This document shows positions 18,244-27,243 of a stretch of 33,206 nt of DNA, one piece after another. Made by a program: the position numbers and the translations under genes. The notes beneath the pieces are model-generated. The model had not been told where the DNA came from and ran no database searches. It saw only the letters and a list, made by a program, of their open reading frames with translations. The stretch covers positions 1 to 33,206 of the forward strand of contig CAMBZR010000035.1 of NCBI GenBank assembly GCA_945872285.1, written 5' to 3'. Numbering within the stretch: position 1 is the stretch's first letter; each line of letters begins with the position of its first letter. The DNA is from Bordetella parapertussis (GTDB lineage Bacteria; Pseudomonadota; Gammaproteobacteria; Burkholderiales; Burkholderiaceae_B).

Positions 18244-18274
18244 ATTATCGCTTACAAACAGCGCTTGTCGCCAA
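18244..18274 (-). promoter_or_regulatory. Possible sigma-70 promoter for the pdxJ cluster
   Basis: On the minus strand GATAAT (18244-18249) is a five-of-six match to the -10 box. Possible -35 boxes are GCGACA (18266-18271, spacer 16) or TTGGCG (18269-18274, spacer 19). It lies in the 120-base gap upstream of pdxJ. The -35 match is weak. Confidence 0.3.
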
Positions 18275-18277
18275 TCA

Positions 18278-19243
18278 CTATTTGACGATAATCACCGCGC
18301 CTTTCAAGAGAGCCTCGGGCAACGTGACACCCTGTTTTTTTGCCGCGGCGAGGTTGAGCTGAAGCTGGGGCTTACTCAGGACTTCAGGGGTGATCGAGCC
18401 AGGCTTGGTGCCTCGTAAAATCCTGACCGCCTGGCGTCCGGCTGCAGCACCCAACTCACGCTCGGTAATCACAAGCGCCGCCAACGCCCCAGCCTGCACG
18501 CTGGCGGTATCGGCAGCAAGCAAGGGAATCTTGGCGTCATTGGCCACCTTAACCAGACCCGGGTAAGCCGCCTGCGTGTGTGGATCCCAAAAAGTATGAA
18601 GCACGTCAACCTTGCCGATCAAGCTGCGGGCCGCCGCAGCCACGTCAGGCGCGCGCACCGCTGCCACCTCAACCATCAACAGCCCCGCCTTCGTCAGCTG
18701 CTCTTGAAACTCGCGCACGACCACGACCGAAGCCGCATCCGCCGGGTTGAACACAACCCCCACCTTGCGCGCCTGGGCAACCACCTGACGAATCAGAGTG
18801 ACTCGACGCGTTAGCGTTAACAAGTCAGAAACTCCGGTCACGTTTGTCCCCGAGGCCGACCAGCTTGGTACGAGTTCTGCCTGCACCGGGTCAGTCACTC
18901 CGACAAAAATAATCGGCATCTGCTTGGTGTGCTTCATCAGAGCCTGCGCCGCCGGCAACGACAGCGCCACTAACACATCAGGGCGCGACAACACCAGACC
19001 CAAGGCCCGCTGATTCAGCTGTTGCTCATCGGTGGACGCCGTCTCGGACACCCACTTTAAGTTGCGCCCCTCAACAAAACCGGCCGCTTTGAGCGCGTCG
19101 CGCAAACCGTCTCGCATTGACTCATTCGCCACACCGCTATCGGTCGCCAACACTGCCACCGACTTGGTTTGCGCCCAAGAGGCTGCAGACGTGAACGCCA
19201 GAATTCCACACAGCCACACTACGACGCACGCTCGACGAATCAT
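18278..19243 (-). CDS. Orphan ABC-type substrate-binding protein (ABC_sub_bind family)
   Basis: The 321-residue protein has a signal peptide (positively charged MIRR, hydrophobic core, cleavage after SWA at about residue 24). It then shows two alpha/beta lobes typical of the family of periplasmic binding proteins that includes tryptophan-binding TrpX: VLATDSG, PIIFVGVTDPVQA, VGVVFNPADAAS and IPLLAADTASVQAGALA. No permease or ATPase for it is adjacent. I chose ATG 19243 because AGAGG lies eight bases upstream; a GTG at 19252 overlaps that site. It starts 22 bases after the upstream spermidine-synthase-like gene. Ligand unknown. Confidence 0.85.
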   Translation of the reverse strand: MIRRACVVVWLCGILAFTSAASWAQTKSVAVLATDSGVANESMRDGLRDALKAAGFVEGRNLKWVSETASTDEQQLNQRALGLVLSRPDVLVALSLPAAQALMKHTKQMPIIFVGVTDPVQAELVPSWSASGTNVTGVSDLLTLTRRVTLIRQVVAQARKVGVVFNPADAASVVVVREFQEQLTKAGLLMVEVAAVRAPDVAAAARSLIGKVDVLHTFWDPHTQAAYPGLVKVANDAKIPLLAADTASVQAGALAALVITERELGAAAGRQAVRILRGTKPGSITPEVLSKPQLQLNLAAAKKQGVTLPEALLKGAVIIVK

Positions 19244-19265
19244 CGGACTCACCTCTAAAAATTCT

Positions 19266-20021
19266 CTAGATCACTAACATCGCGTTCTGCGCTCGGCCCA
19301 ACAAAGAGCGCGCCCATTTTTTGGCGGGTAGTCGATATTGTGTCTCAAGCGCGTCAGCGCGCGCCAGTAGCTGTTCGATCGAAACCTCAAGCCTTGGCCC
19401 CTTAAACGCCAACACAATCTGATTGCCCGCATCGATTTGCGGCAAGCTCAACAGGCGCCCCTCGAAGGCCTGACTCAAATTGCGGATATTGCGTTCAAAA
19501 CTAGCATGCGCGCCAAACAAGTTCACAGTCAAAATGCCCACGTCGCTAAGCACCGCATGACAATTTTGATAAAACTCCAATGAGTCACGCACCGGCCCCC
19601 TGGCCTGTCCATCATAAATATCCACCATCAGGACCGAACAGCTGCCGTGGTGCTGCGTTTGAGCCACCCACTCCCCCGCATCACAGTGTTCAATTTTGAG
19701 CCGATTGGGTCTGGGCAATTTAAAGTACAGATCACAGGCCGACGTCACCAGCGGATTCCATTCAACGACCTCGAGCCGAGAGCGGGTGTGCTTCAGACAA
19801 AACCGGGTCAGTGAACCCGCCCCTAACCCCAACAGACCCACGGCTTGCTCTCGGGGCGGACTCAAGAACAAAAGCCAGGCGAGCATCTGCGCGGTGTACT
19901 CAAGCACCAGCTCGGCGGGCTGAGCCACCCACATCGCACCCTGCACCCACTCCGTACCAAAATGCAGATAACGCACCCCTGCCGCCTCGGATATTGTCGG
20001 GATTTCATGCTTGCGTGACAC
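19266..20021 (-). CDS. Spermidine-synthase-like Rossmann-fold protein
   Basis: The 251-residue protein has an AdoMet-type Rossmann fold: GLLGLGAGSLTRF (glycine-rich loop), EVVEWNP (acidic end of strand 2), HCDAGEWV and VLMVDIYDGQ. It resembles the spermine/spermidine synthase superfamily, but the aminopropyltransferase catalytic segment (DxxDP with a following putrescine-binding loop) is replaced by DIYDGQARGP. Polyamine synthesis is therefore unproven; a methyltransferase role is possible. GTG 20021 is preferred because GGAGG lies seven bases upstream; a TTG at 20051 has no such site. Probably cotranscribed with the binding protein gene downstream. Confidence 0.75.
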   Translation of the reverse strand: MSRKHEIPTISEAAGVRYLHFGTEWVQGAMWVAQPAELVLEYTAQMLAWLLFLSPPREQAVGLLGLGAGSLTRFCLKHTRSRLEVVEWNPLVTSACDLYFKLPRPNRLKIEHCDAGEWVAQTQHHGSCSVLMVDIYDGQARGPVRDSLEFYQNCHAVLSDVGILTVNLFGAHASFERNIRNLSQAFEGRLLSLPQIDAGNQIVLAFKGPRLEVSIEQLLARADALETQYRLPAKKWARSLLGRAQNAMLVI

Positions 20022-20093
20022 GCTATGGCCTCCGAGGGCTTGTTTTGACAAGATTTGTTAAAAAGACACCCGTCGCAGAATAGCATTGCCGCT

Positions 20094-20122
20094 TTGCCAT
20101 AATCCTCCCGAGGATGTAGAAT
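20094..20122 (+). promoter_or_regulatory. Sigma-70 promoter of rpmE2
   Basis: TTGCCA (20094-20099), a 17-base spacer and TAGAAT (20117-20122) form a strong vegetative promoter. Transcription would begin near 20129, giving a leader of about 70 bases before the L31 ATG. Confidence 0.7.
20102..20115. promoter_or_regulatory. Palindrome in the rpmE2 promoter spacer (possible operator)
   Basis: ATCCTC (20102-20107), two bases, then GAGGAT (20110-20115) is a perfect 6+6 palindrome lying exactly between the -35 and -10 boxes, a classic repressor site. It does not resemble the Zur boxes I know, although zinc-free L31 genes are Zur-controlled in some bacteria. Confidence 0.4.
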
Positions 20123-20123
20123 A

Positions 20124-20169
20124 GTGGGCTGAACTTAGGATACGTGGTGGGGGTTTAACTAGAGCCCAC
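20124..20169 (+). promoter_or_regulatory. Possible leader stem in the rpmE2 5' UTR
   Basis: GTGGGCT (20124-20130), at the predicted transcript start, is perfectly complementary to AGCCCAC (20163-20169), with a 32-base loop. A closed leader like this could serve ribosomal-protein feedback control or simply protect the 5' end. Confidence 0.35.
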
Positions 20170-20200
20170 CGGCGACCCGACCAACCTTAAAGGATTCAAA

Positions 20201-20467
20201 ATGAAAGACGGCATTCACCCAAAATATCAAGACGTGGCCTTTGTTGATTTGCAAACCGGCAACAAGTTCGTGACGCGTTCCACACTCAATAGTCGCGAAA
20301 CCGTCGAAATCGATGGCAAAACAATGCCGTTATTCAAGTGCGACGTTACCTCTGAATCACACCCTTTTTATACCGGCGCCCAAACGCGTCTGGTTGAAAC
20401 CGGTCGGGTCGAGAAATTTCGCGCACGCTTTGCCCGCACGTCTGGTACAAAAAAGGCTGCTGCTTAA
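20201..20467 (+). CDS. rpmE2: 50S ribosomal protein L31 type B
   Basis: The 88-residue protein begins MKDGIHPKYQDVAFVD and contains FKCDVTSESHPFYTG, diagnostic of type B L31. The zinc-binding CxxC pairs of type A are absent (only one Cys), so this is the zinc-independent form standard in Burkholderiales. AAAGGA lies just upstream of the ATG. The gene is a single unit with its own promoter and terminator; the rho gene often found beside it is not here. Confidence 0.97.
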   Translation: MKDGIHPKYQDVAFVDLQTGNKFVTRSTLNSRETVEIDGKTMPLFKCDVTSESHPFYTGAQTRLVETGRVEKFRARFARTSGTKKAAA

Positions 20468-20500
20468 TTTGAACGTTCGCGCTCAAATGAAGTAAACCGG

Positions 20501-20524
20501 GGCAGCCTTTGGCTGCCTTTTTTT
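20501..20524 (+). terminator. Rho-independent terminator of rpmE2
   Basis: GGCAGCC (20501-20507), loop TTT, GGCTGCC (20511-20517), then seven T. A 7-base-pair GC-rich stem with a T tract, 33 bases after the L31 stop codon. Confidence 0.9.
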
Positions 20525-20561
20525 GTGACCCCCTCTCTCCCGCGCAGGCTAACGCTCACCC

Positions 20562-22295
20562 GTGTCAACCCAACACCCCGCCACCCCCGCACGCATGACG
20601 GCACCCGCCACGGTTAAGTTGCCGAGGGTGTTGTTTTTCGTCTTGGCGTTTGTGTATATCGTCGCAGGCTTACTTGGCCGCGACCCCTGGAAAACCGACG
20701 ATGTCGTCGGCCTGGCCACGATGCTATCGGCCTTACGTGACCAAAGCAGTTGGCTGACTCCACACATCGGGCCACTCGCACTGGCGCAAGACGGCCCACT
20801 GGCCATGTGGGTGGGTGCCGGACTCATCTCCCTATTCGGCTCGTTGCTCGGCGACATTCTGGCCTCAAGGCTGGCCAACCTACTTTGGTTTGGCATCACC
20901 CTGGCCTCGCTTTGGTATGGCACTTACTTACTCGGTCGCCGCACCGAAGCGCAACCCTTGGCGCTACCGTTTGGCGGCGAGCCTTCGGTCAAAGACTATG
21001 GCCGTCTGCTCGCCGACGCAGCAAGTCTTTTGTTATTAGCGACTGTTGGTATTTTGGCCCGGCTCCACGAAACCTCCATCGTCCCAGCGCACATCGCCTG
21101 TCATGCCCTAGCTTTTTTCGCCCTCGTGCGCATGCTCGACAAACCAAAACTTGGCGCAGTATTCCTGATTTTGGCTGTGACAGGGGCTTTTTTAAGCCGC
21201 GCCTGGCCCGGCCTGTTACCAGTCTTGTTCGCCTTGTTGTTTGCGCTGCATCCGCGCAGTGGCTTATGGCTCAAACGCCATCATATTTTGGCTGCGCTCG
21301 TCGTGGCGGGAGCGGCGATCGCGACCTGGTGGATACTGGCCACGCGCGCGAATCCTGACTGGATCGAGGCCTGGCGTTACTGGAACATCAGCCGTCTGGG
21401 GCTGCCAGAGTTTGAGGTGGGCATGCGTCCGCTGCGTGATTTGCCTTGGTTTCTCTGGCCCATTTGGCCGCTCGCCTTGCTTGCGTTGTGGCAATGGCGC
21501 AGATGGATGACGGCGCCTCACATTTGGTTGCCGCTCGCGTTTGTGTTGGGCTTGCTGCTGACCCTGCCCGTCCTGCAAGAGCCCGGTGAAGCCGAATACG
21601 TCTTGTTGGTCGTGCCTCTGGCAGCACTCGCAGCTTTCGCGCTACCCACCATGCGACGCGCGGTCATCAACACGCTCGACTGGTTTGCCTTGATGTGCTT
21701 TTCGCTCACTATCGTAGGTGTCTGGGTCGGCTGGTTTGCCCTGCACTTTAATATCCCAAAACAAATTTCGCTCAATATCATCCGCCAAACCGCCGGCTAC
21801 GAGCCCCGTCTGCTTTGGTGGCCTGTGGTGGTCGGCGTGTTCGCTACGCTCTGCTGGGTGGCGCTAGTCGTGTGGCGCCTGCGCTTGCGACCCACAGTCC
21901 TGTGGCGAGGCTCAATACTTTGCGCGGCAGGTCTCACTCTGACCTGGCTGTTACTGGTGCTGCTATGGCTCCCCGCACTTGATTACGTCAGAAGCTATCG
22001 TCCTATGTCTGGTCAAATCAAACACGCGCTGGCGCAAGCTGTTGGCGCTTCAGGGCAAGCCAGTTGTCTGCGCGCGCAAGGCTTATCACTCGGGTCGCGC
22101 GCCTCACTATATGTGTTTGACGGCCTGATTTTTACCTACGATTCCCGATGCCCCTTTGTATTGCAACAAACCACGCTCAAGCGACTTGAAGATGGTTCTG
22201 CCGGCTATAGCGAGGTCGCGCAAGTGTTGTGGCAAGGCTCGCGTGGCGCAGACCGCTACGATCGCTATCGCCTGCTGCGCATATCCACTCGATGA
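20562..22295 (+). CDS. GT-C-type membrane glycosyltransferase (ArnT/PMT-like)
   Basis: This 577-residue multispanning inner-membrane protein has the layout of the GT-C superfamily (ArnT, Pmt). After the first span comes a periplasmic loop with GRDPWKTDD, where the acidic residues correspond to the catalytic Asp position, then many spans and a C-terminal soluble domain. Such enzymes use lipid-linked sugars to decorate lipid A, other glycans or proteins. The acceptor cannot be deduced. The start is a GTG at 20562 without a strong ribosome binding site; an ATG at 20595 is the alternative. The stop overlaps the MATE gene by four bases (ATGA). Confidence 0.75.
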   Translation: MSTQHPATPARMTAPATVKLPRVLFFVLAFVYIVAGLLGRDPWKTDDVVGLATMLSALRDQSSWLTPHIGPLALAQDGPLAMWVGAGLISLFGSLLGDILASRLANLLWFGITLASLWYGTYLLGRRTEAQPLALPFGGEPSVKDYGRLLADAASLLLLATVGILARLHETSIVPAHIACHALAFFALVRMLDKPKLGAVFLILAVTGAFLSRAWPGLLPVLFALLFALHPRSGLWLKRHHILAALVVAGAAIATWWILATRANPDWIEAWRYWNISRLGLPEFEVGMRPLRDLPWFLWPIWPLALLALWQWRRWMTAPHIWLPLAFVLGLLLTLPVLQEPGEAEYVLLVVPLAALAAFALPTMRRAVINTLDWFALMCFSLTIVGVWVGWFALHFNIPKQISLNIIRQTAGYEPRLLWWPVVVGVFATLCWVALVVWRLRLRPTVLWRGSILCAAGLTLTWLLLVLLWLPALDYVRSYRPMSGQIKHALAQAVGASGQASCLRAQGLSLGSRASLYVFDGLIFTYDSRCPFVLQQTTLKRLEDGSAGYSEVAQVLWQGSRGADRYDRYRLLRISTR

Positions 22296-23722
22296 CTGCA
22301 TTTCATTTAGCACCTCGGTCTTTTCGGGCCACGCTGCAAGCGATTCTGAAGCAATCCTGGCCTGTGCTCATTAGTTCGTGGGCGGGGATGGCGTTTGGCG
22401 TACTTGACACCGCGATGACGGGCCATGCGAGTGCGACCGACTTGGCGACGATGGCGCTGTCGATTGCCATTTACATCACAGTCTTTATTGGTTTGATCGG
22501 TGTGATGCACGCCCTCATTCCCATTCAGGCCCAGCACTTTGGCGCGGGCGAACTCAAACAAGTCGGTCAGGTTTGGGGTCAGGGGATTTGGGTCTCGTTG
22601 TTGCTGTCGGTGATCGGCGGCGTTGTCATGATGTTTCCGGACGTCTGGCTGGGGTTCTCAGGCGAAATTGCCCCCGAGGTGCGCAGCAGTGTGCACAGTT
22701 ACCTTTTGGCACTGACCTTTGGCTTGCCCGCGGCTCTGATGTTTCGCACGGTGTATGGCCTAGCCAATGCTGTCTCGCGTCCCAAACTCATCATGACGAT
22801 CAATCTGATCGGCATTGCGCTCAAAGCGCTGTTTAACTGGTTACTGATATTTGGCAACTGGGGGTTTCCTGCGTTAGGAGCCACCGGGGCCGGCATCTCT
22901 TCGGCAGTGGTGTTTTGGATCACGCTTGGTCTGGGTTTATGGGTGGTATTACGCAACCCCTTTTATCGGCAGTTTCAACTCACGCTAGGCGTGCCACACC
23001 TAAAAAGTATGTGGGCGATTCTTAAGCTCGGTTTGCCAATGGGGGGGTCGTATCTGGTTGAGGTCTGCGCTTTTACTTTTATGTCATTGCTCGTGGCGCA
23101 AGAAGGAATCGCCGCGATTGGTGGCCATCAAATCATGTCAAATCTTGCCGCCTTGTCTTATATGATGCCCATGTCGATCGGGGTAGCCACCGCGGCTCTC
23201 ACCGCACAGGCTATTGGCGCCAAGCAGATACAGCAAGCGCATCGTACAAGCATGATGGGCTTAGTGGTCGGTTTAAGTGGCGCGTGCCTGACGGCCTTAG
23301 GTTTATATTTAGGGCGTGAAGAGATCGTGGCGGCTTATACCAATAATCCCGAGGTTGCCAGCGTCGCTCTATCGCTGTTGGTGTTACTGCCCTTCTTCCA
23401 TATCGTTGACGCCATGCAGTGCATCAACAGTTACTTGTTGCGCGCCCACAAAATTGCCTTTGTCCCCATGCTGCTGCAGATCTTTGCGCTCATGACGGTT
23501 GGGCTGCTCGGTGGCTGGTGGATGGGTTTTGGCCCAGGCAAAAGCCTGATGGAGCCGGTGCGCAATCAGTTGTTGGCAGGCTCGCCAGTGGGTGCGGGCA
23601 GCATGTGGCTCATGGCCACCATTGGCTTAGCGATCTCAACAATCTTGCTGCACAGTTGGTATCTAATGATGATCCGCAAACAACTACGGCTTGCCAGCCA
23701 GACGCCGAGCCCCACGCGTTAG
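22292..23722 (+). CDS. MATE-family multidrug/metabolite efflux transporter
   Basis: The 476-residue product has the twelve-span, two-bundle layout of MATE (NorM-like) antiporters, which use Na+ or H+ gradients to export cationic drugs or metabolites. Recognisable are the N-terminal [19 protein letters not shown] with its conserved Asp, and the repeated [13 protein letters not shown] segment opening the second half. ATG 22292 overlaps the glycosyltransferase stop (ATGA), deciding the start; a longer frame from 22229 would lie within the upstream gene. The stop shares bases with the convergent orn stop. Confidence 0.9.
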   Translation: MTAFHLAPRSFRATLQAILKQSWPVLISSWAGMAFGVLDTAMTGHASATDLATMALSIAIYITVFIGLIGVMHALIPIQAQHFGAGELKQVGQVWGQGIWVSLLLSVIGGVVMMFPDVWLGFSGEIAPEVRSSVHSYLLALTFGLPAALMFRTVYGLANAVSRPKLIMTINLIGIALKALFNWLLIFGNWGFPALGATGAGISSAVVFWITLGLGLWVVLRNPFYRQFQLTLGVPHLKSMWAILKLGLPMGGSYLVEVCAFTFMSLLVAQEGIAAIGGHQIMSNLAALSYMMPMSIGVATAALTAQAIGAKQIQQAHRTSMMGLVVGLSGACLTALGLYLGREEIVAAYTNNPEVASVALSLLVLLPFFHIVDAMQCINSYLLRAHKIAFVPMLLQIFALMTVGLLGGWWMGFGPGKSLMEPVRNQLLAGSPVGAGSMWLMATIGLAISTILLHSWYLMMIRKQLRLASQTPSPTR

Positions 23723-24309
23723 AGTTTAATGAAGGTTTCGCGGTAATACTTGAGCTCATCGATCGACTCATAAATATCTGCGAGCGCCTGATGCTTGCTG
23801 CGCTTTTCAAAGCCTTTGAGCAGCTCGGGTTTCCAGCGTCGAGCCAGCTCTTTAAGCGTACTGACATCAATCGTGCGATAGTGAAAAAACTGCTCGAGCT
23901 TTGGCATGTAATTAAACATAAACCGGCGGTCTTGGCTCACCGTATTGCCACAGAGCGGTGATTTGCCGGCAGGCACGTATTGCGCCATAAAGGCGATCAG
24001 TTGGGCTTCGACTTCGGGTTCAGTGAGCACAGAGGCCTTGACACGCTCGGTGAGCCCGCTCTTGCCGTGCGTCGATTTGTTCCAGCTATCCATCGCGTCA
24101 AGCAGGTTATCGGGCTGATGCACCACCAACACGGGGCCTTCCGCTACGATCGTCAGGTCGGGCTCGGTGATGACCACTGCTACTTCGATGATGCGTTCTT
24201 TTTCGGGGTCGAGGCCGGTCATTTCCATATCCAGCCAAACTAAACGAAATTCGTTTGGATGGGGTGTTGCGGTTTGCTTGGTTGCTGCCTGGGCGCGGAT
24301 GTTGGCCAT
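23719..24309 (-). CDS. orn: Oligoribonuclease
   Basis: The 196-residue DEDDh exonuclease degrades RNA oligomers of 2-5 nucleotides, including pGpG from cyclic-di-GMP breakdown, and is usually essential. Visible are [13 protein letters not shown] with the D-x-E pair (D27, E29), [12 protein letters not shown] (third acidic residue), and KHQALADI with the His and last Asp. I chose ATG 24309; the ATG at 24342 would add eleven non-conserved residues. The stop overlaps that of the MATE gene by four bases (convergent). It is divergent from the M48 peptidase gene. Confidence 0.96.
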   Translation of the reverse strand: MANIRAQAATKQTATPHPNEFRLVWLDMEMTGLDPEKERIIEVAVVITEPDLTIVAEGPVLVVHQPDNLLDAMDSWNKSTHGKSGLTERVKASVLTEPEVEAQLIAFMAQYVPAGKSPLCGNTVSQDRRFMFNYMPKLEQFFHYRTIDVSTLKELARRWKPELLKGFEKRSKHQALADIYESIDELKYYRETFIKL

Positions 24310-24368
24310 ATAATCAATCCAGTTAAAGCGTGATTTTCTCATACACGGTCCCAGGGCTCACAGGTCTT

Positions 24369-25613
24369 ATGCTGACATTCTTATTTGTTGTTTTTTTGCT
24401 CGCCATGGTTGGCGTGCGCTTATGGCTCGGCAATCGCCAAATCCGACATGTGTTATCGCACCGCGCAGAGGTACCGGCCGAGTTTGCGTCACGTATTGGC
24501 TTAGCCAGCCACCAAAAGGCGGCCGACTACACCACGGCACGCGTTCGCCTGGGCATGCTTGAGTTGGTCTTTGATGCCGCTGTGCTGGTTGGCCTGACGC
24601 TCTTGGGCGGCTTACAAATGCTTGACCTCTGGGTCAATACCTTGACCTCGCAAGATTTACTCAGACAAGTCTTACTGATTGTTGTGGTCAGCGTGTCGCT
24701 TGGCGTGCTTGGCTTGCCTTTTTCGGTATACCGGCAATTTAAACTCGAGGCCAAATTTGGCTTTAATCGCATGACGCCAGGTTTGTTTGTCGCCGATATG
24801 CTCAAAGGGCTTTTACTGGGCGCTCTGTTGGGCTTACCCCTGCTGGCGGCGGTCTTGTGGCTCATGGCCGAGGCGGGCAGTTATTGGTGGCTTTGGGCCT
24901 GGGGGCTTTGGTCAGTCTTCAACTTGCTTGTCCTGTTTATTTTTCCGACCTGGATCGCCCCTTTCTTTAATAAGTTCACGCCGCTGACCGACGAAAAACT
25001 GGCTGTCAGTATTCGGGGTCTGGCCGAGCGTTGCGGCTTTGCACTAAACGGCCTGTTCGTCATGGATGGCTCAAAACGCTCGGCGCATGGCAACGCGTAT
25101 TTCACGGGCTTTGGCAAGGCCCGTCGCATCGTCTTTTTTGACACGCTGCTCGCGCGCCTGACGCCCGACGAAATCATCGCGGTTCTGGCGCACGAACTCG
25201 GCCATTTCAAACACAAACACATTCTCAAACGTCTGGTCTTTAGCTTTGTGGGTGCGCTATTTTTCTTTGCGATTCTGGGGTGGCTTGCGGGGCAAAGCTG
25301 GTTTTATACCGACTTGGGCGTGATCCCACAACTCGGCGCGCGCAACGATGGGATGGCATTGTTACTCTTTTTTATGGTGATCCCGGTGTTCACCTTTGCG
25401 CTCACGCCACTATTTAGCTGGTTCTCGCGCAAAGACGAATTTCAGGCTGATCACTTTGCCACTCAGCAAAGCTCGGCCGAACAACTGGTATCGGCTTTGG
25501 TCAAGCTAGTTGACGACAACGCCTCAACACTGACACCAGATCCAGTGCACTCGGCGTTTTATGACAGCCATCCGCCAGTTTCAATTCGCATACGACACTT
25601 GCTGGCCTCATGA
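24369..25613 (+). CDS. M48-family membrane metalloprotease (Ste24-like)
   Basis: The 414-residue inner-membrane zinc peptidase has several N-terminal spans, the HELGHF active site (275-280) with two zinc-binding His and the catalytic Glu, and a DEFQADHFA segment supplying the third zinc ligand. This is the Ste24/CAAX-prenyl-protease type of M48 peptidase found across Burkholderiales; in bacteria it is thought to act in membrane-protein quality control. ATG 24369 gives the usual short hydrophobic start; a GTG at 24330 would overlap orn's alternative start region. It overlaps rsgA by four bases (ATGA). Confidence 0.9.
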   Translation: MLTFLFVVFLLAMVGVRLWLGNRQIRHVLSHRAEVPAEFASRIGLASHQKAADYTTARVRLGMLELVFDAAVLVGLTLLGGLQMLDLWVNTLTSQDLLRQVLLIVVVSVSLGVLGLPFSVYRQFKLEAKFGFNRMTPGLFVADMLKGLLLGALLGLPLLAAVLWLMAEAGSYWWLWAWGLWSVFNLLVLFIFPTWIAPFFNKFTPLTDEKLAVSIRGLAERCGFALNGLFVMDGSKRSAHGNAYFTGFGKARRIVFFDTLLARLTPDEIIAVLAHELGHFKHKHILKRLVFSFVGALFFFAILGWLAGQSWFYTDLGVIPQLGARNDGMALLLFFMVIPVFTFALTPLFSWFSRKDEFQADHFATQQSSAEQLVSALVKLVDDNASTLTPDPVHSAFYDSHPPVSIRIRHLLAS

Positions 25614-26509
25614 GCGAACGCACACAGGGACGCGTCATCGCAGCACACGGCCGACATTACACAGTTGAACTGCAAGACCAGTCTTTGCTCAAGTGCTTTC
25701 CACGCGGCAAAAAAAATGAAGCTACGGTGGGCGACTATGTCCAGATCACCCGCCAGGGTCTGGACGAAGGCTCTTTAGAAGCCGTCTTACCCCGTAAAAA
25801 TCTACTCTTCAGATCCGACGAAAACCGCAGCAAGCAATTTGCGGCCAATGTCGATCAACTCTTAATCGTGATCGCAGTCGCCCCCGCGTTTTCAGATGAT
25901 TTGCTCGGGCGTGCGCTCGCGGGCGCGTGGTCGGCGGGTATCACGCCGATCATCTTGCTCAATAAGGTTGACCTGACGCAGGGCTTGCCTGCGGCGCGCG
26001 CCAAGCTCGCACCGTTTTATCAGCTTGGCGTGCAAATTATTGATATTTGCGCCAAGGATACCGCTCAGGTAATGTCGACGATTTTGCCCTTGCTTACTGG
26101 CCAGACTTCGCTGTTGCTTGGGCAAAGCGCCATGGGCAAATCAACCTTGCTCAATACTCTGGTGCCGCTCGCTTTAGCGGCCACGCGCGAACATTCTGTT
26201 GCGTTGGGCGCAGGCAAACACACCACGACAAGCACCCGTCTTTATCACCTACCTGAAGCGGGTGGCGATTTGATCGATTCACCCGGCTTTCAGGGCTTTG
26301 GCCTGCTACATCTTAAGCGCGAAGAAATCGAACGAGGGTTTCCAGAATTCGACGCGCATATCCCAGAGTGTCGCTTTTATAACTGTACGCATCAGCGCGA
26401 ACCCAACTGTGGAGTGCTCGCAGCGTTGACGCGCCACGAGATTGATGCGGGCCGTCACGCGCTGTACGTCAGGCTCGTCGAGGCCCGCGCGGCACACGAC
26501 GCGTACTAA
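25610..26509 (+). CDS. rsgA: Small ribosomal subunit biogenesis GTPase RsgA
   Basis: The 299-residue circularly permuted GTPase checks late 30S subunit maturation. It shows an N-terminal OB fold, then the permuted motif order: G4 NKVD (118-121), G1 GQSAMGKST (171-179), G3 DSPG (223-226). The C-terminal zinc knuckle is C254, C259, H261, C267. The P-loop has Ala where most RsgA have Gly (GQSGxGKS), a small deviation. It is translationally coupled to the M48 gene, and its stop overlaps the convergent NUDIX gene stop. Confidence 0.96.
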   Translation: MSERTQGRVIAAHGRHYTVELQDQSLLKCFPRGKKNEATVGDYVQITRQGLDEGSLEAVLPRKNLLFRSDENRSKQFAANVDQLLIVIAVAPAFSDDLLGRALAGAWSAGITPIILLNKVDLTQGLPAARAKLAPFYQLGVQIIDICAKDTAQVMSTILPLLTGQTSLLLGQSAMGKSTLLNTLVPLALAATREHSVALGAGKHTTTSTRLYHLPEAGGDLIDSPGFQGFGLLHLKREEIERGFPEFDAHIPECRFYNCTHQREPNCGVLAALTRHEIDAGRHALYVRLVEARAAHDAY

Positions 26510-27243
26510 GGGTTTGGCGTGGCCGCCTCAGACAAAACCTGGCACATGCCTAACAACATTGCCGCAGTGGCCCCCCAGATAAAAAACTGGTTGTAAGGCA
26601 CTGAATAATACTGTCGCAACCGCCCATCAGGCAGTTGAGTCTGATGAAAGCGATAATTTGCCGGGTCGGTCAAAAAGGCCAGAGGGACTTCAAAGACCTC
26701 GGCCACCTCAAAGGTGTCAGGAGCCAACGTAAACCCAGGACGCACCAAGGCGGTTACCGGATTAATGGCAAACCCCGAGCCCGTAATGTAACGGGGCAAC
26801 CCCCCCAGACATTCGATGTGCTCGCGCACGAGTCCGGTCTCTTCCTCGGTCTCGCGCAGGGCGGTATCTTTAACATCGACATCGCTGGCCTCGCAGCGCC
26901 CCCCCGGAAAGCTAACTTGTCCAGCATGATCGTTTAAGTGCGCCGAACGTTGCGTTAACAGCACTGTCAGGCCCTCTGAACGCATGACAATCGGCACCAA
27001 AACAGCTGCCTCGACAAGCGGGCCCTCGCGACCCGGAAACCGCCTGAGCGACTCATTGGGAATATCAAGCGGGCGTTCAATGTTTTCGGATAAGACCAAG
27101 CGCAGCCAGTCAGGAGTCAAATGCGCAGAGGGAACCGCTCCAAACTTTAACGTCGAGGCCACCCAAGGCTGGGTCATCGGATCAAAGGAAGTTCTTGTGG
27201 GCGCACGACGAACGCGCGAGCCCTCGGGAGGGATGACAGACAT
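26506..27243 (-). CDS. NUDIX hydrolase, CoA pyrophosphatase type
   Basis: This 245-residue protein has the NudL/CoAse signature LLTQRSAHLNDHAGQVSFPGG at about 95-115 (split here by known conserved LLTxR and FPGG ends), followed by the NUDIX box with RETEEETGL (130-138). Such enzymes hydrolyse CoA and related nucleotides to 3',5'-ADP and phosphopantetheine. ATG 27243 has no ribosome binding site; a strong AAGGAGG lies about 27 bases further upstream but is not followed by an in-frame start. It follows rplS on the same strand, separated by a terminator. Confidence 0.88.
   Translation of the reverse strand: MSVIPPEGSRVRRAPTRTSFDPMTQPWVASTLKFGAVPSAHLTPDWLRLVLSENIERPLDIPNESLRRFPGREGPLVEAAVLVPIVMRSEGLTVLLTQRSAHLNDHAGQVSFPGGRCEASDVDVKDTALRETEEETGLVREHIECLGGLPRYITGSGFAINPVTALVRPGFTLAPDTFEVAEVFEVPLAFLTDPANYRFHQTQLPDGRLRQYYSVPYNQFFIWGATAAMLLGMCQVLSEAATPNP

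Noticed and set aside
20750..21358. A 202-codon plus-strand frame inside the glycosyltransferase gene
   Set aside because: It lies wholly within a well-supported membrane protein in another frame, has no family features and follows from the high GC content.
23419..23961. A 180-codon plus-strand frame crossing the MATE 3' end and antisense to orn
   Set aside because: Both overlapped genes are clearly real; the frame has no recognisable domain or ribosome binding site.
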